Source: Chloroflexota bacterium
GTDB taxonomy: Bacteria > Chloroflexota > Limnocylindria > Limnocylindrales > CSP1-4
Assembly: GCA_016191395.1 (NCBI GenBank)
Contig: JACPOS010000017.1
Location: forward strand, 1-64,000
Reading direction: 5' to 3'
DNA: 64,000 bases
Below are positions 54,476 through 61,655 of this stretch, piece after piece. The position numbers and the translations under genes are program-made. How positions within the stretch are numbered: position 1 is the stretch's first letter; each line of letters starts with the position of its first letter. Under the pieces are notes generated by a model. That model was not told the DNA's origin and ran no database searches. It saw only the letters and a program-made list of their open reading frames with translations.

Positions 54476-54489
54476 GGGCCGGACGGCCC
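54476..54489 (+). promoter_or_regulatory. perfect DosR-like box upstream of the sulfur cluster
   Basis: GGGCC-GGAC-GGCCC at 54476-54489. The hexamer 23 nt downstream is CAGAAG, weak compared with the other promoters (A2 present, T6 absent). It lies 6 nt after the preceding stop and about 80 nt before the ArsR ATG. Confidence 0.5.
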
Positions 54490-54534
54490 GCGGGCGGGCA
54501 TGGACGTCCTGCCAGAAGGGTTCGCTCGGCACTC

Positions 54535-54552
54535 ATGCGCAAACGTGCATGC
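54535..54552 (+). promoter_or_regulatory. ATGC-N8-GCAT repeat, candidate ArsR operator
   Basis: ATGCGCAAACGTGCATGC contains ATGC and GCAT spaced by 8 nt, close to the ArsR start. ATGC recurs again at 54556. ArsR regulators commonly bind AT/GC-mixed inverted repeats overlapping their own promoter; the element is short and not conclusive. Confidence 0.3.
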
Positions 54553-54567
54553 GTCCATGCTCGGGCC

Positions 54568-54918
54568 ATGGACGAGATCACCAGGCTCCAGGCAGACGTG
54601 CTCAAGGTCCTCGCGAGCCCGCTCCGGCTGGAGATCCTCCACCGGCTGGCGAACGGACCGCTCGAGGTGAGCCGCATCGCTGCCGCCATCGGCGCCAGCC
54701 AGCCCAATGTCTCCCAGCACCTGTCCGTGCTCCGCGCCGCCGGCCTCGTCGAGGCCGACCGTCACGGGCGCGAGATCCGCTACGGGCTCGTTGATCCGGA
54801 AGTGATCGTCGCGTGTGACGTGATGCGGGGAGTGCTCCAGCGCCGCCTCGAGCGGTTCGCGCACCTCGCGACCGTCCGACCGGCGCCCCACCTGATCCAG
54901 CTCGGTCGATCGCTATGA
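54568..54918 (+). CDS. ArsR/SmtB-family transcriptional regulator
   Basis: 116 residues. The winged helix is clear: ADVLKVLASPLRLEILHRLA, SRIAAAIGASQPNVSQHLSV (recognition helix QPNVSQHLSVLRAAGLVEAD) and a beta wing GREIRYGL. There is no ELCV(C/G)D arsenic or typical metal motif; one Cys (IVACDVM) near the C-terminal helix could act as a redox or sulfide sensor. ATG 54568 gives a normal ArsR length; an ATG at 54535 would add 11 residues that overlap the repeat. It is translationally coupled (ATGA) to the DsrE gene, so it is the local regulator of the sulfur cluster. Confidence 0.85.
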   Translation: MDEITRLQADVLKVLASPLRLEILHRLANGPLEVSRIAAAIGASQPNVSQHLSVLRAAGLVEADRHGREIRYGLVDPEVIVACDVMRGVLQRRLERFAHLATVRPAPHLIQLGRSL

Positions 54919-54938
54919 CCCGCCCGAAGGAGCTCCCG

Positions 54939-55352
54939 ATGGACGAACCGCTCAACCTCGTGCTCTTCTCGGGCACGGACGACAAGCTCCAGGCCGCCGC
55001 GGTCCTCACTGCCGGCGCCTCGGCCATCGGCAAGCCCGTGAACGTCTTCCTCCAGTACTGGGCGCTCGACGCGTTTCGACGCGACCGCATCGGTCGCGAC
55101 CACGGGCTTGCGCCCGAGGCCGGCACCGAGGGCCGGGCGCACGTCGACGACCTGCGCCACGCCGGCCAGGTGAGCTGGGCGGAGACGCTCCGCCAGGCGA
55201 AGGACCTGGGCGAGGTCGACATCCAGGCCTGTTCGCTGTCCATGGACCTGCTCGACATCGACCAGGCAGACCTCGACCCGCTCGTCGATGGCGTGGAGGG
55301 CGTGACCGCCTTCTACCTCAACGCGGGGCAGGGCCAGGTCGTCTTCATCTAG
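54939..55352 (+). CDS. DsrE/DsrF-like sulfur-relay protein
   Basis: 137 residues, a DsrE-family alpha/beta fold: LNLVLFSGTDDKLQAAAVLT, GKPVNVFLQYWALDAFRRDR, VDIQACSLSMDLLDIDQADL. Cys in IQACSLSMDL aligns with the reactive Cys of this family and could carry persulfide. The start at 54939 has AAGGAG 8 nt upstream; the ATG at 54915 would overlap the ArsR stop but lacks a ribosome site. Probably passes sulfur to the TusA protein encoded next. Confidence 0.75.
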   Translation: MDEPLNLVLFSGTDDKLQAAAVLTAGASAIGKPVNVFLQYWALDAFRRDRIGRDHGLAPEAGTEGRAHVDDLRHAGQVSWAETLRQAKDLGEVDIQACSLSMDLLDIDQADLDPLVDGVEGVTAFYLNAGQGQVVFI

Positions 55353-55381
55353 CCATCGAAACCGCTCGGAGGGAGCGCGCC

Positions 55382-55618
55382 ATGACCGTTCTCGACATCG
55401 CGGTCCAGGTGGACGCGCGCGGGCTCTCGTGCCCGATGCCAATCGTCAGGACGGCGCAGGCCGTCCGGCCGCTGGCCGCCGGGGCGCTCGTCGAGGTGCT
55501 CGCCACCGACCCCGGGTCGCAGCGCGACTTCGTGGCCTGGTGCCGCGCGACCGGCCACGATCTGGTCGAACAGACCACCGAGGGCACCGTCCATCGGTTC
55601 GTCATCCGCCGGAAGTGA
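55382..55618 (+). CDS. TusA-family sulfur carrier protein
   Basis: 78 residues. The signature is VDARGLSCPMPIVRTAQAVR, with the reactive Cys in SCPMP, and a small alpha/beta fold (GALVEVLATDPGSQRDFVAW). Carries persulfide sulfur. A second Cys (AWCRATGH) is not part of the usual motif. GGAGGG lies 8 nt upstream. First of two TusA paralogues in this cluster, flanking a DsrE-like protein. Confidence 0.85.
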   Translation: MTVLDIAVQVDARGLSCPMPIVRTAQAVRPLAAGALVEVLATDPGSQRDFVAWCRATGHDLVEQTTEGTVHRFVIRRK

Positions 55619-55626
55619 GGCCCACC

Positions 55627-56205
55627 ATGACCAAGCAGTCGTTCGATCCGATCGCCGAGGCGATCGCCGACGTGGAGGGCGTTCCCGAGGCCTTCGCCGA
55701 GGCGTTCAGGGCCCCCGATGGCGACAGGAAGCCCCGCGAGCTCGTGATCATCTGCTACAGCGGTGACCTCGAGAAGACATGGGCATCGCTGATCCTGGCC
55801 TCCACCGCGGCCGCCAGCGGCACCCCGACCAGGATGTTCCTCACGTTCTGGGGTCTCCAGGCCTTCGTCAAGGACGAGGTCCGGATCACCGGGCAGAGCT
55901 GGATGCAGAAGATGCTCGCGTTCATGCAGCGCCCGGGCATCAGCCACCGGAAGCTCTCCAAGATGAACTTCATGGGCATGGGCCCATGGATGATGGGCAC
56001 GCTCGCGAAGCAGTACGGCGTCGCGAAGCCGAAGGAGCTGCTCGAGGCGGCCATGGCGCTCGGGGTCGAGCTCATGCCCTGCCAGATGACCATGGACATG
56101 TTCGGCCTGAAGCGGTCGGACATGATCGACGGCATGGGCGAGCCGGTCGGCGCCGCCACCGTCATCGAGCTGCTCGCCAACGGCGCGGCACCGCTGTTCA
56201 TCTGA
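55627..56205 (+). CDS. DsrE/F-like peroxiredoxin-family (DrsE2-like) protein
   Basis: 192 residues. Core: RELVIICYSGDLEKTWASLI (Cys in IICYSGD), LASTAAASGTPTRMFLTFWG, and a C-terminal CQMTMDMFGLKRSDMIDGMG with the conserved Cys in a C-x2-M-x2-D-type motif. This fits the DsrE2/DrsE-like group (PF13686) that participates in persulfide transfer with TusA. Several Met residues (HRKLSKMNFMGMGPWMMGTL) suggest an interface with membrane or metal. It lies between the two TusA genes, with a GGAGG-free leader but AGGCCC directly before the ATG. Confidence 0.75.
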   Translation: MTKQSFDPIAEAIADVEGVPEAFAEAFRAPDGDRKPRELVIICYSGDLEKTWASLILASTAAASGTPTRMFLTFWGLQAFVKDEVRITGQSWMQKMLAFMQRPGISHRKLSKMNFMGMGPWMMGTLAKQYGVAKPKELLEAAMALGVELMPCQMTMDMFGLKRSDMIDGMGEPVGAATVIELLANGAAPLFI

Positions 56206-56233
56206 CCCCATTGCAACCCGAAGGAGCCACGCC

Positions 56234-56488
56234 ATGACCGCCGTCCTCGAGGCCAAGCCCGCCATCACCCGCACGGTCGATGCCCGCGGGAGCTACTGCC
56301 CCGGGCCGCTGATGGAGCTCATCCGCGCCATCCGCGAATCGGTGGTCGGCGACGTGATCACCGTCCTGTCGTCCGACAAGGGCTCCAGGATCGACATCCC
56401 CAAGTGGATCGAGAAGGCGGGCCACCGGCTCGTCTCGCTCGAGACGCTCGATGGCTACGACCAGATCGTGGTCGAGAAGGCCAGGTGA
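56234..56488 (+). CDS. TusA-family sulfur carrier protein, second copy
   Basis: 84 residues with VDARGSYCPGPLMELIRAIR, the reactive Cys in YCPGP, then DVITVLSSDKGSRIDIPKWI and GHRLVSLETLDGYDQIVVEK. It differs from the first copy in having CPGP in place of CPMP, so the two may interact with different partners. AAGGAG precedes the ATG. Confidence 0.85.
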   Translation: MTAVLEAKPAITRTVDARGSYCPGPLMELIRAIRESVVGDVITVLSSDKGSRIDIPKWIEKAGHRLVSLETLDGYDQIVVEKAR

Positions 56489-56492
56489 CGTG

Positions 56493-57650
56493 ATGGATCG
56501 CGTCCTGATCCTGGGTGGCGGCGTTGGCGGGACGCTCACGGCCAATCTCCTGGCCCGCAAGCTCCGGAGCCGCATCGACCGCGGCCAGGTGGACATCACG
56601 CTCGTAGACGCGATGGGCGCGCACGTCTACCAGCCGGGCTTCATGTACATCGCGATGGGTGGCGAGCGCGAGGAGCGGCTGGCTCGCCCGGAGCGCTCGC
56701 TGCTCGACGCGCCGGTGAACCTGGTCGTCGACACCGTGGTCCGCGTGGACGACGGGGCCCGCACCGTCGTCCTGGCCAGCGGCGCGGTCCTGCCCTACGA
56801 CTACCTGGTGCTGTCCACGGGCTGCCGGATCCTGCCCCAGATGATCGAGCACTTCGAAGAGGAGGCCGAGCATTTCTACACGGCCACGGCGGCGCTCAAG
56901 CTCCGCCGTGCTCTCGACGAGTTCAAGGGCGGCAAGGTGGTCGTGGGCATCGCTTCGATGCCGTACAAATGCCCGCCGGCCCCGCTCGAGGTTGCCTTCC
57001 TCATCGAGTCCGAGCTCCGTGAGCGCGGGCTGCGCGAGAAGAGCGAGGTCCATTTCTGCTCGCCGATCGGGCGCGCGTTCACCATCGAGAGCGTCTCGGA
57101 GATGGCGACGCCGATCTTCGAGCAGAAGGGCATCGAGCTCCACACGTTCTTCAACGTCGACGCGATCGACCCGGAGCGCAAGGCGGTCCTCAGCCTCGAG
57201 GGCGAGGAGCTGCCGTACGACCTGCTCGTCCTCGTGCCCCCGCACAAGGGTCAGCAGTTCCTCATGGACTCCGGCCTCGCGCCGGCGCCGGGCGGCTGGC
57301 TGCCGACCGACCGCAACACGCTCCGGGTCGGCGGCCGACCCAACGTGTTCGCGCTGGGGGATGCCACCGACCTGCCGCTCTCGAAGGCCGGGTCCACCGC
57401 CCACTTCGAGGCGCCCGTCGTGGTCGAGGGCATCGTCTCCGCGATCGAGGGACGGGAGCCTGCCGGCAGGCACGCGGCCTACGAGGGCCGGGTGATGTGC
57501 TTCTTCGAGGTCGGGGACGGCAAGGGCACGCTCCTCCGCTTCGACTACGAGCACCCGCCCAAGCCACCGAAGCCGAACGCGCTCTGGCACCTGGGCAAGA
57601 TCGTCTTCAACAAGACGTACTTCCACACCGTCCCGCGCGGACGGGTCTGA
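56493..57650 (+). CDS. sulfide:quinone oxidoreductase-like FAD flavoprotein
   Basis: 385 residues. FAD-binding ILGGGVGGTLTANLLARKLR, second dinucleotide half with LPYDYLVLSTGCRILP and YKCPPAPLEVAFLIESELRE, and the FAD motif NVFALGDATDLPLSKAGSTA. Cys in VLSTGCRIL and the YKCPPAP Cys are the likely redox pair; SQRs normally use two or three cysteines. No transmembrane segment, but the C-terminal YFHTVPRGRV end may contact the membrane. It probably oxidises sulfide or transfers sulfur to the TusA/DsrE carriers and electrons to quinone. The name is family-level. It starts in a TGATG arrangement 4 nt after the TusA stop. Confidence 0.8.
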   Translation: MDRVLILGGGVGGTLTANLLARKLRSRIDRGQVDITLVDAMGAHVYQPGFMYIAMGGEREERLARPERSLLDAPVNLVVDTVVRVDDGARTVVLASGAVLPYDYLVLSTGCRILPQMIEHFEEEAEHFYTATAALKLRRALDEFKGGKVVVGIASMPYKCPPAPLEVAFLIESELRERGLREKSEVHFCSPIGRAFTIESVSEMATPIFEQKGIELHTFFNVDAIDPERKAVLSLEGEELPYDLLVLVPPHKGQQFLMDSGLAPAPGGWLPTDRNTLRVGGRPNVFALGDATDLPLSKAGSTAHFEAPVVVEGIVSAIEGREPAGRHAAYEGRVMCFFEVGDGKGTLLRFDYEHPPKPPKPNALWHLGKIVFNKTYFHTVPRGRV

Positions 57651-57674
57651 GCGCCGTACCCATCCCGGCGCCAT

Positions 57675-57703
57675 GGCGGCGGCCCGCGACCCGGGCCGCC
57701 GCC
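57675..57703 (+). terminator. hairpin between convergent genes
   Basis: Perfect 11-bp stem GGCGGCGGCCC / GGGCCGCCGCC with a 7-nt loop, 24 nt after the SQR stop, without a T run. It lies between the SQR gene and the convergent glycosyltransferase gene and can serve both. Confidence 0.65.
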
Positions 57704-57733
57704 TTCCGATTCCCGTGATTGCTGGGGTGCTGC

Positions 57734-59785
57734 CTAGCGCGCGGTGAGGTCATAGACGGTGACGTCGCCGATGGTCGTCGGGGAGTAGGTCGCGGTGACC
57801 CACGCGGCGATCTCCGCCGCGATGTCCGAGCCGCCCTGGGTGCCACGGAAGCCTGCGGCATCCCGGGTTGCCACGTAGTAGTGGATGCGCCCACTCGCGA
57901 CGTACGCCTGGAACTGTTCGAGCGTCGGCGACGGGTCCGAGCCGTTGAAGCCGCCGATCGCCATCACCGAGGTTCCGGACGAGAGCGCGAGGCCAGCGGC
58001 GTTGTTGGAGCCGGTGGTCGCCGCGGTCCAGGTGTACGAGCCGGCGTCGGACTGCAGCGTAGAGACCAGCTCCGGGCTCGCCGCGGCTGCGTCGAGGAGG
58101 CCGCCGATGCCGCCTCGGACCTGACTGGGCCCGAACGCTCCCTGACCGGGCACGAACCCGCCCTGGCCCGGCGTGAACCCGCCCATGCCCGGGGCGCCGA
58201 ACCCGCCAGGTCGTGGCCCATTGCCGGAGAAGGTCCCTCCGCCCGGGCCGTTGAACCGGCCGCCGCCGGGCCTGCTCACGGTGGACTGCGGCACGGCCGT
58301 CGGGAGCGCCCCGGTATGGGGCTCCGCCGCGGTGGCGACCGAGGCGACCGCCGGAACGACCAGGAGGACGACGAGCGCGGATGCGAGCGCGATGGGCGCG
58401 AGCGCCGGACGGATGGCGGGACCCAGGAGCACGAGTCCGACGGCGCCGATGGTCAGGCCGATCAGGAGCGGCACGAGCCACGGATTCCAGCTCGGGCTGA
58501 GGGAGAGCACATGCACGGTCCACGCGGCCGACGCGGTGACCGCAGCAGCAGCCGCGATCCGGACGCCGATGTCGGTCCGGTATCGCCACGCCAGCGTCGT
58601 CGCGACCCCGACCAGGGCGCCGATCGCCGGCGCGAGGGCGACGGTGTAGTACTCGTGGAAGATGCCCTGCATCAGGCTGAAGACGAGGCCGGTGACCACG
58701 AGCCAGCCTCCCCACAGCAGCGCCTGGCCGCGGATCGCGTCCGTTCGCGGCGCCGACCGGCGGGCGATGAAGATCGCCGCGATGGCGATGAGCGCAAGGG
58801 GCAGGAGCCACGCGATCTCGGTCGCGACCTCGCCATCGAACAGGCGCAGGAGCCCGGCGCCCTCGCTGAACGGCCCGCCGCCACCCACCCGGCCGACCTC
58901 CTCGCCGCTGATCCGGCCGAGGCCGTTGTAGCCGAGCATGAGGTCCAGGATGCTGTTGGTCTGCGAGCCGCCGATGTACGGCCGTGCCTCGGCCGGCCAG
59001 AGCATGACGAGCGCCATGTACCAGCCGGATGAGGCAACCACGGCGACCGCGGCGGCGGCAACCTGTCCGATGCGACGTCGCAGGGTGGTCGGCGCGGCCC
59101 AGAGATAGACCAGGGTGAACACGGGGATGACCACGAATGCCTGGAGCATCTTGGCGAGGAAGGCGAACCCGACGAGCGCACCGGCGAGCACGAGCCAGCG
59201 CGTCGACGCGTGCTCGAGCGCGCGAGTCGTCGCGTAGGCGGCGCCGACGAGGAGCAGCACCAGGAGGGCATCGGGATTGTTGAACCGGAACATGAGGGCC
59301 GCGACCGGCGTGAGCGCAAGGACGGTGCCCGCGACGAGACCCGCCAGTCGACCCGCGGAACGTGCGACGGTGGCGTACAGCAGCGCCACCGCCGCAACGC
59401 CCATCAGCGCCTGCGGCACGAGGACGCTCCACGAGCTGAGCCCGAAGAGGCGGACGCTCAGTGACATCACCCACAGCGACGCCGGCGTCTTGTCGACGGT
59501 GATCGCGTTGCCGGCGTCGAACGAGCCGAACAGGAACGCGAGCCAGCTCTGCGAGCCTGCCAGGGCCGCCGCCGAGTAGTACGCGTTGGCCCAGGCAGAA
59601 GCCCCGAGGTCCCACAGGTACAGCACACCGGTTGCGGCAAGGAGGATGCCCACCCCGACGCGCGCGAGTGCGGCTTCCCGGGCAATCGCCGCCTCATCGA
59701 CGATCGGCGACGTGGTCGCGGGCAGGTCGGCGGGGAACGCATCGATGTCCGGCTGCCACACGCCGGCGGGACTCTGGCTCGTCAA
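57734..59785 (-). CDS. GT39-family (ArnT-like) membrane glycosyltransferase with Gly-rich insert
   Basis: 683 residues. The N-terminal catalytic part has the family start LWDLGASAWANAYYSAAALA, TVDKTPASLWVMSLSVRLFG (Asp of DKTP) and about 11-12 transmembrane helices. Lipid-linked sugar transferases of this family modify envelope polymers. Residues about 500-560 form a Gly/Pro/Phe-rich repeat (GGFTPGQGGFVPGQGAFGPS), then a soluble C-terminal domain of 120 residues ending VYDLTAR. Start TTG 59785 is chosen because AGGAG is 10 nt upstream; GTG 8 codons in is an alternative. The substrate is not determined. Confidence 0.75.
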   Translation of the reverse strand: MTSQSPAGVWQPDIDAFPADLPATTSPIVDEAAIAREAALARVGVGILLAATGVLYLWDLGASAWANAYYSAAALAGSQSWLAFLFGSFDAGNAITVDKTPASLWVMSLSVRLFGLSSWSVLVPQALMGVAAVALLYATVARSAGRLAGLVAGTVLALTPVAALMFRFNNPDALLVLLLVGAAYATTRALEHASTRWLVLAGALVGFAFLAKMLQAFVVIPVFTLVYLWAAPTTLRRRIGQVAAAAVAVVASSGWYMALVMLWPAEARPYIGGSQTNSILDLMLGYNGLGRISGEEVGRVGGGGPFSEGAGLLRLFDGEVATEIAWLLPLALIAIAAIFIARRSAPRTDAIRGQALLWGGWLVVTGLVFSLMQGIFHEYYTVALAPAIGALVGVATTLAWRYRTDIGVRIAAAAAVTASAAWTVHVLSLSPSWNPWLVPLLIGLTIGAVGLVLLGPAIRPALAPIALASALVVLLVVPAVASVATAAEPHTGALPTAVPQSTVSRPGGGRFNGPGGGTFSGNGPRPGGFGAPGMGGFTPGQGGFVPGQGAFGPSQVRGGIGGLLDAAAASPELVSTLQSDAGSYTWTAATTGSNNAAGLALSSGTSVMAIGGFNGSDPSPTLEQFQAYVASGRIHYYVATRDAAGFRGTQGGSDIAAEIAAWVTATYSPTTIGDVTVYDLTAR

Positions 59786-59885
59786 CGGGCTCGCGCTCCT
59801 ATCCGCTGGGGACGCTGTTGATCGAGGCCGAATCTGCGATTGGTTTCTGAGAACTCGCTGCGATTCGCCGATGGCCCCGGCAGCG

Positions 59886-59891
59886 TACGAT
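59886..59891 (+). promoter_or_regulatory. putative -10 element (TACGAT) of the DUF4280 gene, leaderless
   Basis: TACGAT is followed by 7 nt and the ATG at 59899. No Shine-Dalgarno sequence. Confidence 0.4.
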
Positions 59892-59898
59892 GCGATCG

Positions 59899-60294
59899 AT
59901 GAGTGAGATCGTGGTCAACGGGGCGATGCTCGCCTGCACCATGGCCATGCCGCCCGGCACGTCCACGTTCGCCGTGCTTCCCACCACGTTCGTCAATGCA
60001 GAGGGCAAGCCGGCCGCGACGATCATGGACAACAAGCCCATGGCGAACATTCCGCCGTTCGGCATGTGCAAGTCCCAGCTCAATCCCGCGACCGCAGCCG
60101 CGACGGCGGCCGCGCTCGGCACGCCGACACCGGGACCGTGCACGCCCATCATCCCGGCACCGTGGGCCCCCGGCTCCTCGACCGTCATGGTCGGCAACAA
60201 GCCCGCGCTCACCTCGAGCAGCAGCTGCATGTGCACCGCCGGGGGGACGATCTCCATCAAGAACGCCGGCCAGAAGAGCACCTCGACCAAGTGA
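59899..60294 (+). CDS. DUF4280 (PAAR-like) protein
   Basis: 131 residues. The pattern IVVNGAMLACTMAMPPGTST, ATIMDNKPMANIPPFGMCKS, ATAAALGTPTPGPCTPIIPA, STVMVGNKPALTSSSSCMCT, AGGTISIKNAGQKS is the PAAR_4/DUF4280 fold, with Cys/Met/His candidates for metal binding at the spike tip. Such proteins cap contractile injection systems or tip spikes in T6SS/eCIS clusters. No VgrG, tube, sheath or effector gene is present nearby. Start 59899 lies 7 nt after the -10; the stop overlaps the aminotransferase start (GTGA). Confidence 0.75.
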   Translation: MSEIVVNGAMLACTMAMPPGTSTFAVLPTTFVNAEGKPAATIMDNKPMANIPPFGMCKSQLNPATAAATAAALGTPTPGPCTPIIPAPWAPGSSTVMVGNKPALTSSSSCMCTAGGTISIKNAGQKSTSTK

Positions 60295-61634
60295 CGTCCA
60301 GTCACGTCTTCCGTCGCTCGCTGGACCCTGCCCTGCCGGTCGCGGTGCGCGCCGAGGGTTCCACCATCTGGGATGCCGACGGACGGGCGTACCTCGACGC
60401 TGCCGGCGGTGCCGTGGTGGTCGGTGTAGGGCACGGCCGTGCCTCGGTCGCGAGCGTCATGGCCGACCAGGCATCGCGTGTTGCGTACGCGCACGGCACT
60501 GCCTTCACCAGCGAGCCCCTGGAGCGGTACGCGTCGGCCCTGGCGCCGCACCTGCCCATGGACGACCCGGCGATCTACCCGGTCGCCGGCGGGTCGGAGG
60601 CGATGGAATCCGCGCTGAAGCTTGCTCGGAGCTACCACGTGGCACGCGGCGAGACGGACCGTTGGATCGTCTTCGCTCGATGGGGGAGCTACCACGGCAA
60701 CACGCTCGGCGCACTGGACCTGTCCGGGCGCAAGCCCCTTCGGCGCCCATACGAGGCGTGGCTGGGCCGGTTCCGGCACGTGTCCGCGGCGTATCCCTAC
60801 CGCGCGGGCGAGCCCGGCGCGAACGCCCTCGGTGACGCCGACGAGCTCGCCGCCGAGCTGGACCGCGCGATCCAGGCGGCCGAGCCGGGGTCGGTCGCGG
60901 CCTTCGTCGCCGAGCCGATCGTCGGGGCGACCCTTGCCGCCGCGGTTCCGCCCGACGGCTACTGGTCGGCGATCACCGACGTCTGCCGCCGCCATGGCGT
61001 GCTCGTTGTCGCGGACGAGGTGATGACGGGCTTCGGGCGCACGGGCCGCTGGTTCGGGGTGGATCACTGGAACGTCCGGCCGGACATCCTCGTGGGCGCG
61101 AAGGGCGGCACATCCGGCTACTTCCCGTTCGGCTTCGTGGCGGCGTCGGGCATGGTGCGCGAGACGGTCCTGGATGGCCCAGGCTTCGTCCACGGCTTCA
61201 CGTACTCGCACCACGCCGTGGGCGCGGCGGTCGCCGGTGAGGTCCTGCGCATCCTGGAGGACGAGGACCTCGTCGCAGCGAGCGCGGCCAAGGGCGAGCG
61301 GTTGCGGGCGCTGCTCCGGGACCGCCTCGGCGGCCACCCGAACGTCGGCGACATTCGCGGCCGCGGCCTGCTCATCGGCCTTGAGCTCGTGGCGGACCGC
61401 GAAACCCGCGCGCCCTTCCCGCGCGCGGACCGGGTGACGGAGGCGATCCTCCGCACTGCTCGCGGCGATGGCCTCCTGCTCTATTCCGGGACTGGCCTTG
61501 CCGACGGCACGAACGGCGACGCGATCGTCCTCGGCCCATCGTTCGTCATCACCGACGAGGAGCTGGTCTCCATCGCCGACAAGCTCACCGGCGCGATCGA
61601 TGCCGTGCTCGCCGCGGGAGTCCCCGCACCCTAG
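60291..61634 (+). CDS. class III aminotransferase (omega-transaminase-like)
   Basis: 447 residues. PLP enzyme with VFRRSLDPALPVAVRAEGST at the start, the GGSEAMESALKLARSYHVAR phosphate motif, WGSYHGNTLGALDLSG, VADEVMTGFGRTGRWFGVDH and Schiff-base Lys271 in VGAKGGTSGYFPFGF. Similar to DAPA/BioA- and aspartate-type omega-transaminases; acceptor and donor not defined. GTG start at 60291 in the stop of the DUF4280 gene. Why an aminotransferase is translationally coupled to a PAAR-like protein is unexplained. Confidence 0.82.
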   Translation: MTSSHVFRRSLDPALPVAVRAEGSTIWDADGRAYLDAAGGAVVVGVGHGRASVASVMADQASRVAYAHGTAFTSEPLERYASALAPHLPMDDPAIYPVAGGSEAMESALKLARSYHVARGETDRWIVFARWGSYHGNTLGALDLSGRKPLRRPYEAWLGRFRHVSAAYPYRAGEPGANALGDADELAAELDRAIQAAEPGSVAAFVAEPIVGATLAAAVPPDGYWSAITDVCRRHGVLVVADEVMTGFGRTGRWFGVDHWNVRPDILVGAKGGTSGYFPFGFVAASGMVRETVLDGPGFVHGFTYSHHAVGAAVAGEVLRILEDEDLVAASAAKGERLRALLRDRLGGHPNVGDIRGRGLLIGLELVADRETRAPFPRADRVTEAILRTARGDGLLLYSGTGLADGTNGDAIVLGPSFVITDEELVSIADKLTGAIDAVLAAGVPAP

Positions 61635-61655
61635 GCGATCAGGTGGCTCCGAGGG

